Source: Ceriagrion tenellum (Eukaryota; Arthropoda; Insecta; Odonata; Coenagrionidae). From it: a stretch of DNA of 64,000 nt. Below are positions 20,800 to 30,960 of the stretch, one piece after another. Numbering within the stretch: the first letter of the stretch is position 1; each line of letters starts with the position of its first letter. Location: positions 27,213,925-27,277,924 of the forward strand of contig OY720637.1 of assembly GCA_963169105.1 (NCBI GenBank). The letters are read 5' to 3'. Under the pieces are notes generated by a model, which saw only the letters and a list, made by a program, of their open reading frames with translations, did no database searches and was not told the DNA's origin. A program made the position numbers and the translations under genes.

Positions 20800-21495
20800 A
20801 AGAAAACTTGATGAAGCTTGAACATTGGCAATGAATTTCACTGGCTGGTGCATGGGAGCAAACTTTCTAATCCATCCCAAGTTTATAATTCTAGCCTTTG
20901 ATTAATTCCATGATCAGTTGTCGTCATTGTGACATTTTGATTAATGTAGATCTCAAATCCTGAATTCTTTTGGGTTACTCGGTTGATTATTTAAAAAAAT
21001 TTCATTCTGACATCCTTTAAAATTGACGTAATCTATTCCACCCTCGTTCATCCGCGGTGGTTCTAGCCTTTTTTTCCCTTTCGTAATGGATTTCAAGAAA
21101 CCTGCGCCTCCGATTACGCCCAACAAAATTGTCGCTTGACCTACGCTTCGTTTTCATTCAGCAGTTTTTCTTCGTAGATTTCCCACTTTGCTGATTCCCT
21201 TCGTCTCTTTCATCGTCGAATATTTTGTATCTACCGTCTCATTTTCATCGCTTCGGATATCCTTTGTTCTGCTGCTGTTACTATCCAAATATATGGAACA
21301 TAAAACAAACTTCTACATTCCTAACATATTAAACAAAGTCAGCTTACACCCGTTTTTATCCCTTCCCTGATTTTTATTTATCGTGACGAAATGGGTGGGA
21401 TAATCTCATTAAAAACACACACTAGTCGATAAACTAGAAACTAAATAAAGTCTAGACTAACCGTGAATGTGAACGCTTTAATTATAGCTCCACAC
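20800..21495. other. Spacer, nothing recognised
   Basis: AT-rich with short open frames only. Confidence 0.35.
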
Positions 21496-21499
21496 GTGG

Positions 21500-21998
21500 A
21501 ACAAAACCAGCAATACAATACATAAGCCCAAAATACACTCAATATCTTGCAGGATCTGAAAACAATTGAAAAACGAAAAAGCGTTATGCGTTTAGTGAAC
21601 GTTCCAAATCCAAGAAAATGGTCATTTTTCCATCTTCAACATCTTTGACTCGCTAAATTAGATTCTACGAAGATCACTACTAAATTGCTCGAAGTTCCAC
21701 CTTTGTTACGAGAGTAACCTCAAATTTCCAAGCAAATAAGTTATTTTTTCTTTGAATCGAATATCTTCTTTTTGTATCTTTCCCCTCATTTGAGTTCATA
21801 TTGAGTGAATTAAATGTTCGCGAGCTGACCTTTTGAAATTTTGAGTTCATATTAGACAGTGAAATTGCACACATTTTTTAATTTCCACAAAATTTACTGG
21901 TTCCAAACTCAGGCTGATTTCAACATTTTCGTATCATTGTCTTGGGATTATCAGACAGTTATCTCTACTGTCCCTTGATAATGACACAAAAGTCTTCT
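21500..21998 (-). repeat. Triplicated segment, copy 2
   Basis: Matches 17118-17614 with only scattered substitutions, including the GGTTCCAAACTCAGGCT and TGTCCCTTGATAATGACAC landmarks. It also continues into a LINE-A tail, as copy 1 does. It has a 5-bp-scale difference near 21758 (GAATCGAATATCTTC), where copy 1 is shorter. Confidence 0.85.
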
Positions 21999-22175
21999 AC
22001 AACTATATCTACATGCCACCCTGCAAGCCGCCACATGGGCTTGTGGCAGGGGGGTGTTAGTTCAGGGGGGTGTTAGTTCACTGGTCGTGGTAAGGTGTAA
22101 TGATATGGGAGGTGAAATGGTGACGTGTATTAAGGGAGTCTATTTAGTGGAGATCAGTTTTAATTGTGTTCGCGT
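21998..22175 (-). mobile_element. LINE-A 3' end, copy without MITE
   Basis: Tail (CTACAACTATATCTACATG), 3' UTR and the beginning of the coding end, cut off at about 22175 by the third copy of the triplicated segment. The site corresponding to the MITE insertion in the 17.6-kb copy reads TTCA in place of TTAA. Confidence 0.8.
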
Positions 22176-22179
22176 TCGC

Positions 22180-22425
22180 AGAAACTGAAAACAATTGAAA
22201 AACGAAAAAGCGTTATGCGTTTAGTGAACGTTCCAAATGAGAGAAAATAGTCATTTTTCCATCTTCAACATCTTTGACTCGCTAAATTAGATTCTACGAA
22301 GATCACTACTGAATTGCTCGAAGTTCCACCTTTGTTACGAGAGTAACCTCAAATTCCACAAGTTATTTTTTCTTTGAATCGGATATCTCCTTTTTGTATC
22401 TTTCCCCTCATGAATTCTTCCATGC
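22180..22425 (-). repeat. Triplicated segment, partial copy 3
   Basis: Covers the part from GAAAACAATTGAAAAACG to TTTTTGTATCTTTCCCCTCA. It matches copies 1 and 2 with a few indels and lies immediately after copy 2's truncated LINE-A, in the same orientation. Confidence 0.8.
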
Positions 22426-23297
22426 AATCGCTCTATTCCTGGAAATAAAAAAGTGTTGGAGAATCGACAGGCTTGTCTAAGCGCAGTCAAACGTCAACCT
22501 ACCCTCGGGTCACTCCACCCAACTCACTTCACCCCGGGGACTGCTCGCGGGATTACTTCTGGATGGAGATCTTATTTCCATCCTCGTCCCTCCGGATCTT
22601 CCTTTCATTTCTTACTCCGAAGCTCGAAGAATGCACGTCTGACTCGACGCCCTTTCCATCAACTTTCGAATATATATCCTCCTCCCATTTCAAAGCATCC
22701 CTTTCTTCAGACAACCAATCTCACTTCACCTGCGACTGAAATAGATGGAAATGGATTTTTGCAGTACGGCAATGAGGCTCTCAGCTTTAGGAAGCCTAGC
22801 CGGGAGTATCCTGGGAAGGAAGGCATTAAGTGAAGTAGCTGGAACATCTTTCTTGGAGTGGGAGCCTTGTACGTAACAATGGGTTCAGCAACACAGGCCA
22901 GAGAATCGTGCAAATCTACAAAGCACAGGTCTGGGAAGTATGGAAGGCTAAACGAAGTGAATATTGAAGTAATATCCTAAATTATCTGATGTGTACATAA
23001 TGAATTGGTACGATTTGGAAAATGATGTTTGCGGAGGGAAGATGGGATTGGTGCCCATATGGATGGGTGGAGGATGCGGCAGACTGGGGAAGCGCTCAAA
23101 GAACGGTTACTCGGCTACCGGAAACTTCCCCTTGTATCATTCTCCTCATGAATTCTTTCTATGCTATCGCTCTGATGGATATTATTATTTATATTAATGG
23201 CATTATTTATATAAATAATATCATAAAAGTAAGAAGGAGGAAATCAAGAAGTGAACAAGAACATAAGACACTCTCTCTGGCGTTACTCGGTGTTACT
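22426..23297. other. Unassigned spacer
   Basis: A 126-codon frame at 22453-22833 has no recognisable sequence. A short AT palindrome built on ATATTATTTATATAAATAATAT-like arms lies near 23175-23225. Confidence 0.35.
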
Positions 23298-23574
23298 CCT
23301 TCATTATGAATGAAATTACACCTGGTTATGATTACAAACTTTATTTGAATGAAACTTAACTATGCAATGCACATAATTCAATAACCACAGAGACAACATC
23401 AACAGAGACAGAGGTTTTAAGATAAGCAATGCGTGGAAACCAATCTCGAGTCTCATAAGAAAAAGAGCGGGAAATAAGGGCCAATCAGAAGCAAGCTAGA
23501 AGAAAGATCGAAGGCTTTCCCGGCGTATGGTATCGAGGAAGTCAATGCGGGTTTTCCACCGGGTCAGGTTGTCC

Positions 23575-23636
23575 ATGTCTGCCGACGTTTCGATGACCGA
23601 GTTGCTCATCGTCTTCAGGGCAACTGCCCTGAAGAC
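23575..23636 (-). ncRNA. Hammerhead-like motif, best copy in the window
   Basis: On the minus strand: TTGCC, CTGAAGA (23618-23612), C, GATG, an 11-nt loop, CATC, GAAAC (23591-23587), GTC, then GGCAG (23583-23579). TTGCC pairs with GGCAG with one G-U pair, GATG pairs with CATC, and ACGT is self-complementary with C at the predicted cleavage position. One unpaired base follows CTGAAGA. The positions match minimal dimeric hammerheads reported from PLEs; cleavage is not shown by sequence alone. Confidence 0.6.
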
Positions 23637-23639
23637 GAT

Positions 23640-23748
23640 GCCCATCTGATAGCTATATAGCTATATAGCCATATAGCCATATAGCTATATAGCCATCGCA
23701 TATAGCGATATAGCATATAGCGATAGCTATATAGCCATCTGATAGATT
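23640..23748. repeat. TATAGC-type microsatellite
   Basis: Irregular array of ATAGCTAT/ATAGCCAT/ATAGCGAT units over about 110 bp between the two inverted PLE-type repeats. The units are partly self-complementary, so cruciforms are possible. Confidence 0.8.
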
Positions 23749-23869
23749 CAGCAAGCTAGCCCATCCACAGAGTATATATAAAGTGACCACCTCCTGGACA
23801 AAATTATCACCCTGAGAGAGACATACATATATATTTATACCGAGACAAATTCAGTGATAAATTTGATAA

Positions 23870-24125
23870 AATTTACGATTTGTTTTTGCTTGTTGTCCTT
23901 GTTTTGTTTTTGTTAAGTTTTTGGCCTGGCGGTGGTTTTAGCGGGTTTCCCACCGTCCTAGGGCGAATGCAGGGGCAATATTTTCCCGCACCAGTGTAAA
24001 ATATCCAGTGAATACCCTGAAGAGGCGATAGCCTAAAGCGGGGCCCACACCGTTGTTTTTGTTCTTTGTTATTATGTATTGTTTGGTGTGGAAATAAACG
24101 TATTTTGACTTTGACTTGACTTGGC
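23870..24125 (+). mobile_element. LINE 3' end with TTGAC tail
   Basis: Ends with AAATAAACGTATTTTGACTT followed by TTGACTTGACTT, the tandem tail and AATAAA-type signal common at CR1-like 3' ends. No coding part remains, so the family is not assigned. Confidence 0.5.
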
Positions 24126-24129
24126 CAAA

Positions 24130-24178
24130 ATTATCACCCTGATGACGATGGCAGACTACACCTTCGAAACGTCGGCGC
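24130..24178 (+). ncRNA. Hammerhead-like motif, inner right repeat
   Basis: CTGATGA (24139-24145), C, GATGG, a loop, CCTTC, GAAAC (24166-24170), GTC, GGC. Helix II has one mismatch and helix I is reduced to about two pairs, so this copy is more worn than its inverted partner at 23.6 kb. Confidence 0.5.
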
Positions 24179-24929
24179 CAAAAACCACCATCATCCGGTT
24201 GGAAACCCGAGAGCTATACATTCTAAGCATTCGCTGGGAAAGCCTTACATCTTGTAATAAACTTTGTAATGACCATATGATCCCCTCTCATTCACCTCTC
24301 CTTTACGTCATGCTACCATAACCCTACGACTTTCAACCTTGATTCCTTTAACCTTAAACTCTTCATGTCTTTTATCCTTTATGGTAGTATACTTCTTCAC
24401 CCACCCTCCCCCATTGTTTTGATCTTTACTTCAGCTTCGTCCGTTACTCTTGTGCTCCTCTTCCCACTTGTTTTCAAATTCACCCCCTCCCCTATGGGTA
24501 CCTATATAAATGTAAGCCACCCAACCGCTTGTACCGAGACCTATAAGACCAAGCACACTTTATGCAACGCCGTCGTGGGAGGGCCTGCTAAGCAAAGGGA
24601 ACTTAGATAAAATAGAAATAATGGAAAGAAACTGTCTGAGGTCAATTTGTAAAATGAAATGGACACACAATAATGATATACACAAATTAAAAAAATAAGA
24701 AATGTCATAAATAAACAAGCGACCAATTAATTTGAAAACCTGAGAATCAGTGACAAAAAATATTGAAAGGCTTGACGACAAACAAGAAAAGTACTTAGGA
24801 TAAATACGTCAGAACGGATAACAGTCTGACACTATAACAGGCTGAGTTAGCTTTAGACCAGGAGATACAGCATTAGTCCCCCATAATTGGACATTCTCTG
24901 GTAAAAAGCTGCCAAACGCAGCAGATTAC

Positions 24930-24980
24930 GCTCTGCTTGTGCCTGAAGATGGCATGATATGCTGAAACATAGGTTGTACT
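24930..24980 (+). ncRNA. Hammerhead-like motif, outer right repeat
   Basis: CTGAAGA (24943-24949), T, GGC, loop, GCT, GAAAC (24964-24968), then ATAGGT. The palindrome after GAAAC is damaged. It stands just inside the outer inverted repeat. Confidence 0.45.
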
Positions 24981-25031
24981 GCTTCAAATATAGTGTGGAA
25001 TCATAACCAGGTGTTTATTCATTCATTATGA

Positions 25032-25489
25032 CCTAGAATAGTAAATCTACAAAAGAAACTTTACAGGGTAAAATGTAGATGTGTAACGCCGCGCTCCTTG
25101 AGTTATTGTTTGTTTTGGGTGATTTAATGTTTAATAAGTTTATTGTTTATCTTGTGTGTTTTCTCTTATTTCTTATTTTGTGTTTTAATTTTTAATTTGT
25201 TTATTTTGTATGGTCGTTGTTGGTTGTTAGGGAGTTGTTGAAGTTTGGAGAGTGGGGATTGTTGGAGAGGAGAGAGAGGAAATATAAGATGCACTAGAAA
25301 ACTGAAAATAAAACGCTACCAAAAGAAAACACCAAGGCGTTACAGATGTAGATGTGGGGTACACGTATTCAGGACATTTTTTCATTCGCAAAAAAATTCC
25401 ATATGTAACATACTCATCTATCTTTGTTAAACAGAACATGTGGTACGGATTTTGTGGTCAAGTATATAGCGGACTCAGAACCACGCCTA
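25032..25489. other. T/G-rich spacer
   Basis: A TTTGTTT-rich stretch to about 25240 and unremarkable sequence after it. No gene recognised. Confidence 0.35.
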
Positions 25490-25645
25490 CACGACGTAGA
25501 GAATATCACTTTGACGCCATGCAACATTTCTAGGTCCGGTAGAGTTATTTAGAATAAAAACGGCTGGTATCACAGCGAGGCTCTTCACTCCATGAAAAAT
25601 ATGATAAAATAAGAGAGATACATTTCCAAAAAGGTGAGATAAGGG
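25490..25645 (+). mobile_element. LINE-A 3' fragment, diverged
   Basis: GAGAATATCACTTTGACGCC, ACATTTCTAGGTCCG and AATAAGAGAGATACATT correspond to the LINE-A ORF end (compare 9958-10025), with an insertion between them. Confidence 0.55.
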
Positions 25646-25844
25646 AGAAGATATATAATTGGGTTGACTATAAAGTGGGAGATGGATAGGAGAAAGCGGG
25701 GCAAGCGAGGATGTTGGATGGATTTGGAATTCAAGATCACATGAAAAGAGAAAAATAGTTGTAGGACTTAAGGTTGACATTTTATGTAACGGATTTGTAT
25801 ACGGAGGAATGAAATCATGTCACTAATAAACCTTTTTTAAAAGT

Positions 25845-26630
25845 ATTCTACCGGTTAAGGTAGGTTTTGTTGAATGTCAGAGAATCTCCTCCCGGTTTCC
25901 TACTCATTCAGGGGCCTATTATCCTCTAGTATATCCTTTCCCGCCTCAGTATATGATATGCCCTTCTTCATCCTTTCCATAAAACCTATCCTCTTTCTTC
26001 CCTTCCCCACTTGCCCGACATCCTTCCCTCAATCACACTTTTCCGAAACCACTCGCCCTTTTTTACATACTTCAGCCACCTACCCTGCCTATCCTGGATT
26101 TCATTAAGAAGTTTCCTTTCCTCACCCACCATCTCAAGCACTTCCTCGTTAGTCCTCCTCTCCGTCCACCTCACTTTCTCCATCCTCTTCTACATTCAAA
26201 TCTCAAATGCCTGCAGCCTTTTCTCGTCCTCCTTTCTCAGGGTCCACGTTTCTGCACCAAACAACGCTACGCTCCATTTCAAACTCTTCACCAGCCTCTT
26301 CTTCACATCCTTACCCAATGTCTCCATCATCAGCTCCCTTCAATTTCTAAACGCCTCTTTAGCTAGAACTATTCTCTTCCTTATGTCTTTGATTTTATAT
26401 CCGTTTTCTTGTAGCGTGCTACTTAAGTAATTGAAATGCTCCACTTACTCGAGTTTGTATCCTCCAACCTTTTACACCAGCCTCGCTTTCGTTTTCATAG
26501 AGTATCTCATCCTTTTGTTTTCTTGTGATTTATCTTCATTCCGAATGTCCCGCACTGCATTTCTAAAGCATCTATCAAAGCTTGCAGTCCCTTCGAAGAT
26601 CCACTAACCAACGCCTGATCGTCCGCGAAT
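25845..26630 (-). pseudogene. LINE-B RT C-terminal half, copy 2
   Basis: Starts at the shared 3' end (TCTACCGGTTAAGGTAGG on the plus strand) and reads, on the minus strand, MEKVRWTERRTNEEVLEMVG and RKLLNEIQDRQGRWLKYVKK (frame 25986-26183), then other frames up to the FADD-proximal LQALIDALEMQ region near 26590. It breaks off at about 26630. Several frameshifts. Confidence 0.8.
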
Positions 26631-26914
26631 ACAAGAAGGTTAAAATGAAACAGAGAAGGGACGACCGTGGACGCTTATGAGCGAGCATGGAAAGGAATTT
26701 GTGCCGAGTAGGCGAGTCATACCAGTGAAAACTATCGCACTGTCCGTGGATTTTTACGTATACTTGACGCAAATCACGCGCCACAACCGGAAACGAAAAT
26801 AAGACCGATATCCAAACCGTGTGGCGGCTGTAATGGCGGGATTCACTTCAAGAATCAAGTCACCCATGCTTGTGAATTATTCTTTAGAATGCTTCACAGG
26901 CATGAAGAATTATT
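26631..26914. other. Spacer between LINE-B and LINE-A
   Basis: No recognised feature. Confidence 0.3.
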
Positions 26915-27850
26915 CTTTTATTCATTATTTTTATAAATGACCTAAATTCTCGTGTTTGCAGTAGACAAAGATTATTTACAGACGATACGTTCATCTATCG
27001 GGAAATTAGCGATGATGCGGACCCAGAAGTTCTATCGTCGTATATAATCAACGTTCATTCATCGTGCCGTAAGTGGAGACTAGAACTAAATCTTAGTAAA
27101 TGCTCCACAGTACACTTATAACCGAAGTCATCATACCAACTCCATGTCTATACACTGTGGGTGGAGTAAATATAAAGTCCTCAGAGAAAGTCAGATAACT
27201 AGGAATTACGATATATCGTGTAGAACACACAGACAACACATATGCGGTAAGGAGTCTAGGATTTATAAATCGTTTAATAGAAAGGTCTTCGGATGAGAAA
27301 GTAAAAGAGAGGTGCTACTTCGCTCTCATTAGGCCGCACGTCGAATACGCCGCCAGCATTTGGGACCCTGGACAGAAAGCTTTGACAAAAAAATAAAATG
27401 CAAACTAAGCTGCGGAAAGCTTCTTAAAACAATGCTACGAGCGAATATATAGTGTTTCTCAGGTTTTAAAGAGATTGGGTTGGGAGCCGCTAGAGACTCG
27501 GAGGCTGCGCGCTCAACTTAGCTTGCCTGAGAAATTCAGAACAGGTGTGTTTCAGAGCGACGTAGAAAATATAATTTTGTCGACACTACATTCCTTTGTC
27601 TGGAAGAAGCGATAAAATGAGAGAGATACATTGCCAAACAGATAGGTACAGAAATTCGATCTTTTGACGCATTATAAGTGACCATAATAAAACCGGAGTT
27701 TCACTTAAAACACTTCCATAATAAACTTCACCGTTTCACCTCCCAATACCTCATCCTTCACATCTTTACACGGCTGGAGTCCTATCACCCTCTGCCTCAC
27801 GCCCATGTGGAGGCACGCAGGGTAGCAGGTAGATGTAGATGTAGAATGAA
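26915..27850 (+). pseudogene. LINE-A RT active-site region to tail
   Basis: The longest LINE-A remnant upstream: INDLNSRVCSRQRLFTDDTF (FADD changed to FTDD), a CRKWRLELNLSKCSTVH stretch, the KVKERCYFALIRPHVEYAAS region near 27300-27360, GWEPLETRRL-type sequence near 27480, and the KMREIHCQTDRY region near 27620. The 3' UTR ends with GTAGATGTAGATGTAGA at 27829-27845. Stops and frameshifts throughout. The active-site change shows it is dead. Confidence 0.8.
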
Positions 27851-28194
27851 ACAGTTGATAGGCGTATCATTCTTTTTAGTTTAAATAAATATTGTATAGA
27901 AAAATACTTCACTTATTTCAACTATGTTCCTTTTACGTGAAATCTCGCTGAAATTATGTGTCACAGAAATAAACTGATGACCTTTTAATTTAGATATGAA
28001 TGCGATGCAAGAATTTTCCACAGATCAAAGGACATGTATTAAGCTCCTCTTATACCAATTGGTCTTTGGTAAAAGCCTAAGTTTAATCAGAGTAAATACC
28101 AAGAAGAACATTATTCACCTGTACCGGAAACTTTTTTCTTCAGCTTTTGCCCAAGATGCCGTGAACAATTAATGAATTATTCTTAAGAACGATT
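27851..28194. other. Spacer, nothing recognised
   Basis: AT-rich, no features seen. Confidence 0.35.
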
Positions 28195-28470
28195 CACAAG
28201 TATGACGAATTATTTTTTATTCATTATTTATATAAACGATCTAAATCCTCGTGTTAGCAGTAAACAAAGATTATTTGCAAGCGATACGGTCCTCGGATGG
28301 AAAAGTAAATAAGAGGTGCTACTTCGCTATGGTTAGGACACTAATCGAATAAGCCGCGAGAATTTTGGACCCTGATCATAAATATTTAACCAAAACAATG
28401 TAGAAAATACAAAGAAAAGCTGTGCAATCCATAAAACAAACTGCCACGAGCGAATATATAGTGTTTAGCA
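28195..28470 (+). pseudogene. LINE-A copy with internal deletion
   Basis: Begins like the 26.9-kb copy (ACGAATTATTTTTTATTCATT, INDLNPRVSS-type sequence) and then jumps at about 28290 from the active-site region to the RSSDEKVK region. It ends at the ARVYSV-like region near 28465. The upstream 40 bp, with GAATTATTC repeats, is also shared with 26875-26930. Confidence 0.7.
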
Positions 28471-28540
28471 GCGGTAGAGACCGCGCTTTCCTTTTTGACC
28501 GTACTTATTGAAGGCAAAACGAAGTGATACTAGTGAAATT

Positions 28541-28745
28541 ATACACCAGGGTTGAAATTCGCCATGAAAAAATTATTTGACGTGACCGGGATTCGAACCC
28601 GGTACTCCCATTTGCCGGTCAGGTGTGTTAGCCAGTTACTCAACCAAGCCATCTTCCTTTAAGGCGAATTTCGAGGGGGGTTTATGCGAACTAGATGTTC
28701 AGGCCTCAAGTCTACATTGTAGCACATGAGACGAAGTCGTTCTTA
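28541..28745 (-). mobile_element. SINE-1, tRNA-derived, longest copy
   Basis: The minus strand contains a tRNA-like core (28653-28577): TGGTTGAGTAACTGG as box A and GGGTTCGAATCCC as box B, a spacing compatible with RNA polymerase III promoters. The core is framed by short inverted sequences, CGAAATTCGCC-like before and GGCGAATTTC after. The 5' head reaches about 28745 and the 3' part ends near 28541. Recurs at 28.9-29.1 and 63.2-64.0 kb. A functional tRNA is unlikely because of the repeated flanks. Confidence 0.8.
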
Positions 28746-28816
28746 CAAAACCACTGTCGCGGTGGATAAACCCAACATTGTCGTTATTAAAACGACGAAA
28801 TTGACAAATTTCCAAA

Positions 28817-29107
28817 CATTGCATTTAACAAATGATGTGGTACGAAGTCACTCGCACGTGGGCATATACACCAGGGTTGAAATTCGCAATGAAAAAATCA
28901 TTTGACTTGACCGGGTTTCGAATCCGGATCTCCCAATCGCCGGTCAGGTGTGTTAGCCAGTTACACAACCAAGCACCTGACCGGCAATTGGGAAATCCGG
29001 GTTCGAATACCGGTCAAGTCAAATGATTTTTTTCATGGCGAATTTGAACCCTGGTGTATATTCACCCGTGCGAGTGACTTCGTACCACATCATTTGTTAA
29101 ATGCAAT
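28817..29107. repeat. SINE-1 hairpin: two copies head to head
   Basis: Left arm 28817-28950 (SINE-1 on the minus strand) and right arm 28974-29107 (plus strand) are complementary over 134 bp with few mismatches, separated by 23 nt. The shared break is within ACCTGACCGGCAA just after box A, so neither copy has both boxes intact outside the loop; the left copy keeps part of box A in the loop. Both arms carry box B. Confidence 0.85.
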
Positions 29108-29109
29108 GA

Positions 29110-30160
29110 TTGAAAAATAGTGAAATTATACTGATTTGAAACCTCATTCAGGCGGAAGATTTTCTTCCCTGTGAATTTCTGTAAACCACTCCGTCTCCAT
29201 AGAGTGCTCGCGGCTAGCCCAGGGGTACTTTGAATATCCTGAAATAAAAGATACTTCCCGGATTACCGGAGCTCGGTCGCCGGATTTCCTCCATCGATTA
29301 TCTGTATTTTCTCTCTCTTCCCCGGAACTTTTGCGAGTCTCTCCTCTTCCCTCGCCTCTCGTCCGACGGAGCTGCCGTGACCGACGAGAGCTTTAATAAG
29401 TGCCTCCGAGATATTAAGATTAGTTTCAGAGGCGGTGGAACGTTTGAATTGGGTTCAGATGCGAATGGAAAAAGAAGACGGTGGCGTTGTCTGCCACTCA
29501 GGCGCTCGCCCTACCTCTCTTCATTCCGTCGGAAATGCCAATTCTCTGTCGGAATATTTTCCGCGTATTTCCATTTTTGTGGACGAGTTTTTGTTTTGTT
29601 TTGTTTCGATGGATTCACAGCTGCCTTCTCCAGAGGCCCGATTTTGGTTCTCCATAAATGTCGCTTTACACGGTACATTTTGTTGCTCAAAGAATGTATT
29701 ATAGATTGTACAAGGAAATGAATGGAAATGGAGCAGTTTTTATTTCCCAGTCAGTCATTCGGGCGATCAAACAATTTACCCATTTACACAGTTCAATTTT
29801 CCTCATGAAAGAATTAATACATTCATTTGTACAATAAAATGTGCCGTGTGACGTGGTCTTAATGCTTGCGCTGGCCTTAGCGCTAATTTTCAATCGCCAT
29901 TCGCTAAACTTCGTCAGGTGCTTCAAATAACTAATAATTATTGATAAAGTGCGTCATTAGTACAGACAATGTGAACAGTATTCTTTTAGAGCAGTTAGCA
30001 TTTAGGGTATCGATAATGCCAGAGAAGGAACCGTAATCCCATGACAGGTCTGAAAAATGTCGCTGTAATGCCACCGAAACTGCCGTTCACGACAGCTGAT
30101 CTACGTTGAGATCCCAAGAAAATCATTGCCATCACGACTTAGCGGAAGCCTACGTCATAG
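29110..30160. other. Spacer, no supported gene
   Basis: A GC-richer part lies at 29250-29520. Overlapping frames at 29377-29721 are unrecognised and lack codon or motif support. A diverged GTACATTTTGTTGCTC / ACAATAAAATGTGCCG inverted pair sits around 29670-29860. Confidence 0.35.
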
Positions 30161-30164
30161 AAAT

Positions 30165-30700
30165 AAAGGAGCCAGTAAAAGAAAGTTGCTACTTTTCTCT
30201 GGTTAGGCCACACCTCGAATACGCCGCAAGCATTTGAGACCCTGGACGGAGAGATTTAGCCAAAAAAAATGAATGAAGGAAAGTTGCACGCATCATAAAA
30301 ACCTGCTACGAGCGAACGAATAGTGCCTCACAACTTTTATAGGGATTGAGGTGGGAGCCCCTAGAGACTCGTAGGCTACACGCTAGGCTTAGATTGTTTG
30401 AGAAATTCCGAGCTGGTGTGTTCCAGAGCGACACAGAGAATATTATCATGACGCCTCACTACATTTCTAGGTCTGACAGAAGTGTTAAAATAAGAGAGAT
30501 AAATTGCCGAACAGATAGGTACAAAAACTCGTTCTTTCCGCGAACAATAAGTGACCGTAATAAAACCGGAGCTCCACTTTGAACACACCCATCATACACC
30601 TCACCATTTCACCTTCCAAAACCTCATCCTCTACACGATTGGTGTCCTAACATCCCCTGCCACACGTCCATGCGGCGGCTCGCAGGGTAGTAGGTAGTGT
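30165..30700 (+). pseudogene. LINE-A 3' end
   Basis: Starts near the KESCYFSLVRPHLEYAAS region (30175-30230). The frame 30346-30582 reads MRWEPLETRRLHARLRLFEK, FQSDTENIIMTPHYISRSDR and NCRTDRYKNSFFPRTISDRN. The 3' UTR follows, with GCGGCTCGCAGGGTAGTAGG and a short tail. 5' truncated. Confidence 0.8.
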
Positions 30701-30719
30701 CTGTCCATCGTAGTCACTT

Positions 30720-30960
30720 CTCTTTCTCATATCAATTTCCTCCACTCTCTCATGGCCTACAGCATCCCTTCGCAGCTAATTACATTTTCCAACCTCCTAC
30801 TCTGCCTCTCCCGAATTTGCTCCAGTAGTTTTTCCACCTCACCCACCGTGTGGATTAGGGGTCGAGCAAAAACTACGTTACCGTTTTCGGTGATTTCTTC
30901 ACCCCCTCCACTCCCTTCGTTGATAACCGTAGCATTTCCCCCCCCCCCCTCCGGCATGTA
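30720..30960 (-). pseudogene. Possible LINE-B-related C-terminal fragment
   Basis: The minus frame 30757-30957 contains GEVEKLLEQIRERQSRRLEN, similar to the ERKLLNEIRDRQGRWLKD of LINE-B copies. A C-run (about 30938-30950) marks one edge. Weakly supported. Confidence 0.45.

Larger units (their letters stand above)
23298..25031. mobile_element. Nested PLE-type unit with inverted ends
   Basis: Outer inverted repeats at 23298-23346 and 24985-25031 share CACCTGGTTATGATT and CATTATGAATGAA or complements. Within them lies a second inverted pair (about 23500-23625 and 24139-24255), sharing the GAAACGTCGGC and GGGAAAGCCTT landmarks. Three hammerhead-like motifs occur in the unit. No endonuclease or RT frame is seen, so it is a terminal-repeat-only or heavily deleted remnant. 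A LINE 3' end and a microsatellite fill the middle. Confidence 0.5.

Noticed and set aside
22453..22833. 126-codon open frame
   Set aside because: No recognised motif and no repeat or splice context.
23640..23748. CRISPR-like array
   Set aside because: Units are 6-8 bp and irregular without unique spacers; a microsatellite in a eukaryotic sequence.
28577..28653. tRNA gene on the minus strand
   Set aside because: Box A and box B are good, but the flanks repeat at three other sites, so it is the head of a SINE.
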